Assembly: GCA_004026145.2 (NCBI GenBank)
Contig: CP034992.1
Coordinates: forward strand, 18,287,105 to 18,351,104
Source of the DNA: Takifugu bimaculatus
Taxonomy: Eukaryota > Chordata > Actinopteri > Tetraodontiformes > Tetraodontidae
Reading direction: 5' to 3'
DNA length: 64,000 nucleotides
The first letter of the stretch is position 1; each line of letters starts with the position of its first letter. This document shows positions 57,501-64,000 of this stretch, one piece after another. The notes under the pieces were generated by a model. That model was not told where the DNA came from and made no database searches. It worked only from the letters and a program-made list of their open reading frames with translations. The position numbers were made by a program, and so were the translations under genes.

Positions 57501-58056
57501 ATACCAGCTGCTAAGATGGTGAAGTGAGGCTGTTCTCAACACTGCTGTGATGCACCACATTAAAAAAATTCCTTGTAATATCGTGAATTCAGGTCTGACC
57601 CAACTAAGAACTAACGTAGGTTTAGTACTGATGCAGATAACATGCAGACCTGCACCGTATAACCTCATCCTGCATTTTTCAGATTGATTGACTGCAGTTT
57701 TATTACCACAATTCCAACCTCTCGTTGGAATTGTGGTAATTACATATTACTATCATTTTTTAAGCTGTAACTAAATTAAATATTTACAGATCATGCCTTT
57801 GATTAACCTTTCAGATTAATACTGGTATCACTTATAACCTTATAAAAGTTTCCCTTCTTTATTTAGATTAAGTGGCTGCAGCTTATCAGAGATCAGCTGT
57901 GACTCTCTGGCCTCGGCGCTGAGGTCCAATCCCTCCCATCTCAGAGAACTGGACCTGAGTCAGAACTGGCTGCAGGATTCAGAGCTGAAGCTGCTGTCTG
58001 ATCTCGTAAAGAATCCACACTATGGGCTGGAGACAGTGAAGCCAGTAGCTGGTTGA
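48596..58056 (+). CDS. NLR-C type receptor: FISNA-NACHT-LRR (1089 aa), ten exons
   Basis: Exons: 48595-48696 (ATG 48596), 49621-49724, 50272-52099, 53223-53399, 53510-53683, 55513-55686, 55893-56066, 56598-56771, 57303-57476 and 57867-58056. All junctions are GT-AG and in phase. Exons 1-2 encode a short polar head with no PYD or CARD. FISNA lies at about residues 100-150 (IYTELYITEGQSEEVDTQHE). NACHT has Walker A GVAGVGKT (166-173) and Walker B LLFIFDGLDES (238-248). Helical domains run to about 677. Seven LRR exons follow, five of 174 bp, each coding one repeat pair (LSEISCGSLASALRSNPSHL style). There is no B30.2 domain, unlike many fish NLRs. Members are cytosolic immune sensors that oligomerise through NACHT; ligand unknown. 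An acceptor right at the ATG implies an upstream 5'UTR exon. Fish NLR-C genes occur in large clusters, and 45.7 kb shows a neighbouring copy. Confidence 0.9.
52390..52585 (+). repeat. Common teleost interspersed repeat
   Basis: In NLR intron 3: CATTTTCTACCGCTTGTTCC, a GGGTCGCGGGGG-GCTGGAGCC block, CCCAGCTCAATGGGCGGAGG, TTGGTCGCCAGTCAATCGCA, and the GGCAATTTAGAG end. I recall this sequence as abundant in fish genomes but cannot assign its class with confidence. Confidence 0.6.
54090..55505. other. NLR intron 5, unassigned inserts
   Basis: Contains ORFs on both strands (longest minus 54595-55101, 168 codons) without recognisable domains or splice context. Probably old repeat sequence enlarging the intron, which is 1.8 kb while its neighbours are 0.1-0.5 kb. 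Confidence 0.4.
56067..57302. repeat. Tandem duplication inside the NLR LRR array
   Basis: The ~531-bp introns after exons 7 and 8 (56067-56597 and 56772-57302) are nearly identical, and the intervening exon resembles exon 7. The ~206-bp intron following exon 6 (55687-55892) also reappears at 57477-57681. The array grew by block duplication of exon plus intron, with a larger period of about 1.79 kb (exon 6 to exon 9). Confidence 0.9.
57682..57740 (+). pseudogene. Dead LRR exon closed by a perfect inverted repeat
   Basis: After an intact cattttcag-type acceptor the exon starts LIDCSF and is cut after 18 nt. It continues into ATTACCACAATTCCAAC, loop CTCTC, then the exact reverse complement (arms 57702-57718 and 57724-57740). 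The right arm is the normal intron sequence also seen at 56455 and 57160. A fold-back or inverted duplication removed the rest of the exon. Splicing presumably skips it, since including it would break the frame. Confidence 0.8.
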
Positions 58057-58620
58057 AGCCAGTCAACTCCCGCTCATCTGCTGCATCACTCACTGACCAC
58101 TGGTGAAGAACATCTGTGGAAACATCTGCCGTCTACTCCCTCCATAGATGAAAAATTCAGTTTTTAAAAAGCGCTGGTGGACTTTCAGGAGATCAGTCGA
58201 TGGTCGACAAAGCAGAAGCAGCTTCGCCTTGAAGTTAAATTAGTTCCTGGTATCACACAATGCATCTTTATAAAGTTCTAAATGGCTCCTCGGCCACTCT
58301 TAGAAGCATGAAAACATTCTCTTAATTGTCTCTTCAAATGTCTGTATTATACGTTACTATTTTACATCATGCCTTCAGAATCTTTAGGGTTTAGTATTTA
58401 GTGTCTCTGTGACATGGAGCATTGGAATATTTCAGCTGCAGCCAGCAAAAACCCATCAGAATGACGGCTATCGGTGGGAACCGCAGGTCATTTGACTTTA
58501 GTCAATCTGTTAAATGTTATAGGATTTATTGCAATCTAATAAAACTATGAATAAATGTGGGAAATAGGAAATAAAAAGAAGCAAAATGACCAAATAAAAC
58601 TCCCATGAATAGTTTAAATT
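58057..58620 (+). other. NLR 3'UTR
   Basis: Sequence after the stop matches the orphan copy at 45895-46450 almost base for base. AATAAA-type signals occur at about 58547-58600 (CTAATAAAAC, GAATAAATG, CAAATAAAAC). Confidence 0.6.
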
Positions 58621-58819
58621 TAAAGATGTCAAGAATGGAATATCAGCTTAAATTTAATCAAACATAAAGTGAAAAGGCCTCCTTTAAGTGTACTGCAAAA
58701 ATAAACACTAAATCAAGAGCGACATGCGCCAAAAACGTCTCATTCTCTCTTCTGTCTCCACTCATTCTTTTATATTCTCTTAAGATAATGGGGACGGGGT
58801 CGTGTGATAACAAAACAAC

Positions 58820-59000
58820 CTAATTAGGGACTATATTTTTGTTGCAGGAACTTTGGCTCTTCAGAAGTTTCTATGTTGGCTTCCACAGATTGTGCATCCA
58901 CTAAAAACTCAGTGTTTTTGAGGAACTACCAGGAGTGGCTGGAGTGGAGGCCAATGACGCTATAGCTACATATAGGTACATATAGATCACCGTTACCCTC
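58820..59000 (+). repeat. Dispersed repeat shared with 39.2-39.4 kb
   Basis: Same block order as 39180-39370. It ends near the 5' truncation point of the following LINE. Confidence 0.55.
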
Positions 59001-59041
59001 AACCCAAAAGACCACCAGTTGGCGCAGCAATACTAAAGATA

Positions 59042-60300
59042 GGAGGTTGTGGTCGTTCCCCAAGGGTCAATCTTAGGTCCAAGCCTTTTTAATCTTTACA
59101 TGCTTCCTCTTGGGGACGTCATCAGGAGCCACGGCATCAGCTTCCACAGCTATGCTGACGATACGCAGCTGTACATCGCCGTGGCTCCTGGTGACGCAGG
59201 GCCAGTTGATGCCCTTTTTAACTGTATTCTAGATATCCAGTCATGGATGGCAGAAAACCTCCTACAGCTCAACCAGGACCAAACAGAGGTCTTAGTCATT
59301 GGTCCTGAAGGTCAGAGAGAGAAACTTGTACCAAAATTAAAGGATTTTAAACCATCACAAAGTGTAAGAAATCTGGGTGTGATCTTTGACTCTGAGCTTA
59401 GTTTTATCCCACACATCAAAAACATAACAAAGGTGGGTTTTTACCACCTGAAGAATATAGCCAGAGTCCGCCCGTTTCTCTCTCAGGCCTGCACGGAGGT
59501 GCTGATGCACGCTTTTATCTCTTGTGGTCTAGATTATTGTAATGCCCTGCTCTCTGGTCTCCAAAAAAGAGCATCTCTAACCTACAATTATTACAAAACT
59601 CAGCTGCACGGGTGCTGATGAGGACCAGAGGGCGGGAGTACATCACACCGGTTTTAGAATCGCTGCATTGGCTACCCGTGCGTTTCAGGATCGATTTGAA
59701 GGTTCTTTTATTCGTTTTTAAATGTCTTAATGGTCTTGGCCCGACTTATTTATCTGACCTGCTTTTATTCTATCAACCCTCGCGGACTCTGAGGTCCTCC
59801 GGCACCGGCCTTTTAACCATCCCACATGTAAGCTCTAAAACGCACAGGGAAGCGGCCTTCAGTTATTATGGTCCCCGACTGTGGAACAGCCTGCCGGAGA
59901 ACCTCAGGGCCGCAGAGGCTGCTGAGATTTTTAAAAAGAGGCTCAAGACACACCTTTTTAATCGGGCCTTTAATTGATTTTCTGATTATTTTTAATTTCT
60001 TTTATGTTCTCATGCTTTTTTATGTCTTATCCTTATTTGACTTGATACCTTTACTGTTTTACTCCCTCAGTTCTTAGTTTCTCCGTTTTTAGCTTTTACA
60101 CCTTTTATCCCATTTACTGTTTCATGCATTCAGTCTTTAGCTCCAGTATTTCCTCATGGGGGCCTGCCAGGCTGGGAGATGTTTCCGGTCTACCGCTGGG
60201 GGTGCTGTCCCATGGACAGCTCTGGCCTGGGTGGTTAGGGGGCTCTGTGCTTTGGTGTGGAGCCTCAGGTCTGTCTGACAAATGTTATTCATTGACCTTC
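59042..60300 (+). mobile_element. CR1/L2-clade LINE, 5'-truncated, one frameshift
   Basis: Begins mid-RT at VVPQGSILGPSLFNLYMLPL and continues through the catalytic SYADDTQLYI, SWMAENLLQLNQDQTEVLVI, SVRNLGVIFDSELSFIPHI and LDYCNALLSGL. One frameshift near 59600 separates it from the rest: ITPVLESLHWLPVRFRIDLK, PSRTLRSSGTGLLTIP, LWNSLPENLRAAEAAEIF, and LKTHLFNRAFN with a stop at 59975. A 3'UTR follows. It is less degraded than the 28-30 kb copy and belongs to a different subfamily of the same broad clade. Confidence 0.85.
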
Positions 60301-60725
60301 CTTTCCTGAATCCTCATTGGTCTTTATCCAATGATCTCCTTCTGGTTCCTGGATCAATACAAAGACAGGTGAACCAGCATTTAGTTGGGCGAGTGGAGCT
60401 TCCGTTGGCTAACGTATTGCGTCCTAACCCTCCTGCCCATATTAATTATCATATTCCTCGGGGCAACAATATATCACTCCAATTTATTAACTAACCCTCA
60501 ACCAAAACATGGGCTTGGGTTCATTTGAAAGACTGACTCACTGCATCACCCATCTGGACTGAAGGACACAATAGCCACTTTTGCTAACCCTTTTGCCAGG
60601 TCACATTCAGCTCCTGTCTGAGTCCTCTAAATGAGCCTGGGTCCATGCGTTGACCATCAGGATTCAGCATTTGTTCTTTATTTTTGAATCTGCTAGTAAA
60701 TGATCAGATGAAGACCAGACGATGA
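60301..60725. other. No supported gene
   Basis: Probable LINE 3' sequence grading into unique DNA. Confidence 0.35.
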
Positions 60726-60729
60726 TGCA

Positions 60730-61416
60730 ACTGTTTATTTATAGCTGTCAATCAAACAAATCATCAGCTTCAAAATCACCATGGCAACAACAGAAGTAAA
60801 GCTTGATAGATTCACTGGTAGAAGGCATCAAACTGCTGCTGGTGATGATGATGATGATGATAGAAGGCTTGTTTCAGCTGTGTTGTAATCTGTTGTCATG
60901 ACAACTCAGCTGCTGGATAACATGAAGTTTGGAAGAGCATCAAATATTCATGTTAGAGTGAACAGAACAGATGAACTTAATAAACTGAAAGACAAAAGTA
61001 AAGTCCAACCTTTGACAGCTGTCATGGAGAGAAAACCTTCATCCACAAAATGGTGGGCAGAGTTCTGAAGAAAAGGGTATCACACGTCAGTCAGGTGCAT
61101 CTAAATGCTTCTGATTAAACCTTTAATCATGTTGTTGTGTTCTTGTCTGTGACTCAGGAGATCATCTGATTTAAAGACTGTCTGTGTCAAATATATGGAC
61201 ATTCTCCAGATGAAAAGAGAAAAGAAAGTAAATGTGCGTCCCCTGGAAACTGTCGGACTTGGTCCTCTTCTACTGCCCCTGCTGACGAGCAGCAAATAGA
61301 GCTGAGAGACACTTTTCTCTCTGAGGCTTCTGACTTACCGCTGGCCTCTCCAGATTCATCAACTGGATGATCATTTGTCCCCTCCACATGATGAAGATCG
61401 CTGCCTTCAGCTTCAT
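60730..61416 (-). other. Possible 3' end of an unidentified minus-strand gene
   Basis: A 78-nt candidate exon (61416-61339) has a strong acceptor (pyrimidine-rich, tgttgtgcag) and a GCG|gtaagt donor. One frame is acidic (EAEGSDLHHVEGTNDHPVDE). About 600 nt downstream an AATAAA (plus strand TTTATT at 60735-60740) could be the polyadenylation signal. It looks like the tail of a membrane-protein or immune gene, but I do not recognise it, and upstream exons are not visible. Confidence 0.3.
60846..60861. repeat. (GAT)n microsatellite
   Basis: Short uninterrupted GAT trinucleotide run. Confidence 0.8.
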
Positions 61417-61554
61417 CTGCACAACACATTCAGAGGGGAGATTTTCTTCATCCTGGCACATTTGAATCCCTCTGAATTCTTCTAGACTGCAGATTAAAGG
61501 CAGCTTTCTTTACCCAGTGGCAGACTGGAGGTCTGACAGACAGCTGAATCAGGT

Positions 61555-61640
61555 GGGTGGCTGGGTGGCTGGCTGGCTGGCTGACGGATTGACTGGCTGG
61601 CTGACTGGCTGACTTACTGACTGACTGACTGACTGGCTGC
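61555..61640. repeat. GGCT/GACT tetranucleotide repeat
   Basis: Mixed GGCT, GACT and GACG tetramers, directly abutting truncated Rex3-like sequence at 61641. The Ser/Gln-rich ORF over it is a translation of the repeat. Confidence 0.9.
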
Positions 61641-62906
61641 AGAGTCCGCATTACTGCGGACACCACACCAATCCACCTGTCGATCTCCTGCTCAATTCTT
61701 CCCTCACTCGTGAACAAGACCCAAGGTATTTGAACGCCTCCACTTGGGGCAGGATCTCCTCCTTGACCCGGAGAAGACACTCCACCTTATTCCGTTTGAA
61801 AACCATGGCCTCGGATTTGGAGGTGCTGCTTTTCATCCCAGCCGCTTCACAAACCGATCCAGTGATCATTGGAGGTCACGGGCCGATGACGCCAACAGGA
61901 CCACATCATCTGCAAAGAGCAAAGACGCGATCCTGAGGTCACCAAGCCGGACCCCCTCAACACCATGACTGCACCTAGAAATTCTGTACATAAAAGTTAT
62001 GAACAGAATCACTGACAAAGGGCAGCCCTGGCGGAGACCAACCCTCACCGGAAACAAGTTCGACTTACTGCCAGCAATGTGGACCAAACTCTGACACCGA
62101 TCGTACAGGGAGTGGACGGTGTGTATCAGGGGGCCCGGCACCCTATACTCTTGAAGGACCCATAGGACCCCCCGAGGGACACGGTCGAATGCCTTCGCCA
62201 AGTCCACAAAACACATGTGGACTGGTTGGGCAAACTCCCATGCACCCTCAAAGACCCTGCTGAGGGTGTAGAGCTGGTTCACTGTTCCATGCCCAGGACG
62301 AAAACCACATTGCTCCTCCTGAATCCGAAGTTCGACTATCTGGCGGACCCTCCTCTCCAGTACCCCTGAATAGACCTTACCAGGGAGGCTGAGGAGTGTG
62401 ATCCCCCTATAGTTGGAACACACCCTCCGGTCCCCCTTCTTAAAAAGAGGGACTACCACTCCGGTCTGCCAATCCAGCGGCACCGTCCCCGATGTCCACG
62501 CGATGTTGCAGAGTCGAGTCAACCACGACAGCCCTACAACATCCAGAGCCTTAAGGAACTCTGGGCGGATCTCATCCACCCCTGGGGCCTTGCCACCGAG
62601 GAGTTTTTTGACTACCTCGGCAACTTCAGCCCCGGAGATACGTGAGTCTGTTCCCAGGTCCACAGGCCCTGCTTCCTCCCTGGAAGGTGCATGGTGGTAT
62701 TACGGAGGTCTTCAAAGTATTCCTTTCACCGATCCACAATATCCCAAGTTGAGGTCAGCAGCACACCATCGCCACTATACACAGTGTTGACAGTGCCCTC
62801 CTTCCCCTTCTTCAGATGCCAGATGGTGGTCCAGAACCTTTTCGAAGCCGTCGAGGAAGTCGTTCTCCATGGCCTCATCCAACTCTTCCCATGCCCGGGT
62901 CTTTGC
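61641..62906 (-). pseudogene. Rex3-like LINE fragment, internal RT part
   Basis: Corresponds to 13256-14541 of the larger element and is truncated at both ends. The main open frame (62663-61866) has FKKGDRRVCSNYRGITLL, EEQCGFRPGHGT, FVDLAKAFDRVPR, LRQGCPLSV and FADDVVLL. A deletion at about 61850 (loss of part of the RFAAACEAAG block) and others near 62690 break the frame. The 3' tail is missing, which is unusual for a LINE insertion and points to rearrangement after insertion. Confidence 0.85.
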
Positions 62907-63370
62907 ACCTACAGACATTACCCGTTAAAGGTTGAGCTGAAACCACCATCAGATCTGTCGCCTCATTCTTCGATCCTTCCACCGAGCATCACCCTCCAAG
63001 AGAGACAATCTCCATACTGACGTGCACACGCATTAAAGGTCCAAAGGTCAGTAACTGGGAGTTGATGGTTGGGATCAAGTTGAGCTCTGCTGGCAGCTCT
63101 ACCAAAGTCTAAATGTTCTCAGTATAAATCCAATTCTGCTAATGTGGTTGTGCTTCTTCGTGTCAGTGCAGACTCGTGCGCGGGGCTCGTGCACATGAGG
63201 GTTAGGCTGGTTTGATGCAAGTCACAGCGAAGCGGGTGGGGGCGGGGCTTGTGTAGTATCTGACGGCCCCTCTCAAACTGTCGCCTAACTGGGCCTTGCT
63301 CACGCCCTGATGACTGGCAGGGGCGTGAGCCCCTCACCTGTGCTAGTCTGGGCTGGGGAGGGGGCGAGGC

Positions 63371-63380
63371 GGGACTTTCC
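63371..63380 (+). promoter_or_regulatory. Perfect kappa-B decamer upstream of copy D
   Basis: GGGACTTTCC on the plus strand, 106 bp before the MGC start. A GGGGCGGGGCTT Sp1-type box lies further upstream near 63240. Confidence 0.5.
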
Positions 63381-63485
63381 TCTATCTCCATGAGGCTGGA
63401 GCAGTGAATGGATCTGTTCATGAGTGTTAGAGTGTGTGTGGTCATGGCAGTGGCTTTTTGTTGTTTTTGCTTCAGGCTGCAGAAG

Positions 63486-64000
63486 ATGGGCTGTTCCTGT
63501 AGTACTTCTTCTGACGAGTGGAGCGACAGCGACAGCGACAGCAGTCTGTCAGAACTCCCACCCTTCGTTAGACGGAGCACGAAGACGCTGGAGCTGAGGC
63601 AGCACACCTCCGCAGTAACCCAGCATGCATGCTTGGATGAGGAGGTTAAAGGAGACGGCAGTGGCACATGTGAGGAACCCCTGGAATCACATCCCCGTGT
63701 GGCGCTGCCCAGGCTGAGCACAGGCGGAGAGGAAAACACTCTCGATGGGTCAAAGCCGTCCAAACCGGTTCAGTGTGCAACAGATGAGCCTGGTCCATCC
63801 ACGGTTCTGAAAAACAGTTTATTACCACCACCTCCTGAACCAGAAACCAGTTTATTACCACCACCTCTTGAACCAGACACTGGTTTATTACCACCACTTC
63901 CTGAACCAGAAACTGGTTTATTACCACCACCTCCTGAACCAGAAACGTTTTTTTTACCACCACCTCCTGAACCAGACACTGGTTTATTACCACCACCTCC
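63486..64000 (+). CDS. MGC-start Pro-rich protein, copy D (partial at window end)
   Basis: The open frame from ATG 63486 reads MGCSCSTSSDEWSDSDSD, then SSLSELPPFVRRS, HACLDEEVKGDG, ESHPRVALPRLSTGGEEN, TDEPGPSTVL, then at least five 12-residue units of PPPPEPETGLLP type, still open at the last base. It lacks the segment between SKPSK and CATDEPGPS that is present in copy A. It diverges more from A and B than they do from each other yet keeps the frame and MGC start. Whether it retains the splice sites and terminal tyrosine exon cannot be seen. Confidence 0.7.
   Translation, partial: MGCSCSTSSDEWSDSDSDSSLSELPPFVRRSTKTLELRQHTSAVTQHACLDEEVKGDGSGTCEEPLESHPRVALPRLSTGGEENTLDGSKPSKPVQCATDEPGPSTVLKNSLLPPPPEPETSLLPPPLEPDTGLLPPLPEPETGLLPPPPEPETFFLPPPPEPDTGLLPPP

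Larger units (their letters stand above)
62912..64000. repeat. Segmental duplication copy D (inverted)
   Basis: Reverse complement of the upstream half of copies A/B (equivalent to about 38445 back to 37270), running off the window end. Its left edge lies within a few bases of the Rex3-like fragment. Confidence 0.9.

Noticed and set aside
1..64000. CRISPR arrays, prophage or other prokaryotic defence systems
   Set aside because: All tandem repeats here are microsatellites, minisatellites or coding repeats; introns and vertebrate transposons show a eukaryotic genome.

Overview
This is eukaryotic genomic DNA, almost certainly from a ray-finned (teleost, probably percomorph) fish. It has GT-AG introns, AC, TG and GAGAG microsatellites, and a typical teleost repeat load: Rex3-like (RTE-clade) and CR1/L2-clade LINEs, Penelope-like fragments, pogo/Tigger-like and hAT DNA transposons. 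It also carries a fish-type FISNA-NACHT-LRR immune receptor. No bacterial operons, CRISPR, rRNA or convincing tRNA genes were seen. All family assignments were made by eye from motifs; no database search was run.

1-18 kb is mostly transposon debris: LINE reverse-transcriptase scraps, a dead hAT transposase (2.7-4.1 kb), an internally deleted pogo-like element with intact TIRs and TA duplication (9.72-10.72 kb), a dead ZMYM1-like hAT (10.7-11.8 kb), and a Rex3-like LINE (12.73-16.08 kb). The LINE's 5' part is inverted, with a 14-bp target-site duplication and 7 nt of primer complementarity, as the twin-priming model predicts.

18-26 kb holds two uninterrupted coiled-coil genes. One is a 1047-residue protein built from ten tandem ~106-residue repeats (18.2-21.4 kb). 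The other is an intronless, diverged but intact IFT74-like gene (23.9-25.4 kb) that looks like an old retrogene. Rex3, pogo, hAT and inverted Penelope-like scraps surround them.

26-31 kb is LINE sequence. At 30.9-39.0 kb a ~3.5 kb segment is duplicated in tandem (copies A and B), with a short third piece at 40.2 kb and an inverted, window-truncated copy at 62.9-64 kb (copy D). Copies A and B each encode a complete three-exon gene on the minus strand that I do not recognise. The protein starts Met-Gly-Cys (a possible dual-lipidation start), is Ser/Asp- then Pro-rich, carries a 12-residue coding minisatellite whose copy number differs between copies, and ends in a short exon with two tyrosine motifs of ITIM form (LTYAQV and LRYARL). 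A perfect kappa-B decamer lies about 106 bp before the ATG in all three 5' ends. This is the best candidate in the window for an undescribed system: a lipid-anchored cytoplasmic signalling adaptor family.

41-46 kb contains gene wreckage: a SAMD3-like fish gene with an in-frame stop, a HIPK-like kinase exon whose VAIK lysine is glutamate, a hAT MITE with a perfect 8-bp duplication, and an orphan terminal LRR exon with its 3'UTR. At 48.6-58.06 kb an NLR-C type gene can be modelled as ten exons encoding 1089 residues, with FISNA, NACHT and seven LRR-type exons but no B30.2 domain. Its LRR exons and introns show recent local duplication, including a dead exon closed by a perfect inverted repeat. 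58-63 kb holds the NLR 3' end, a CR1/L2 LINE, an unidentified minus-strand exon, and another Rex3 fragment abutting inverted copy D.
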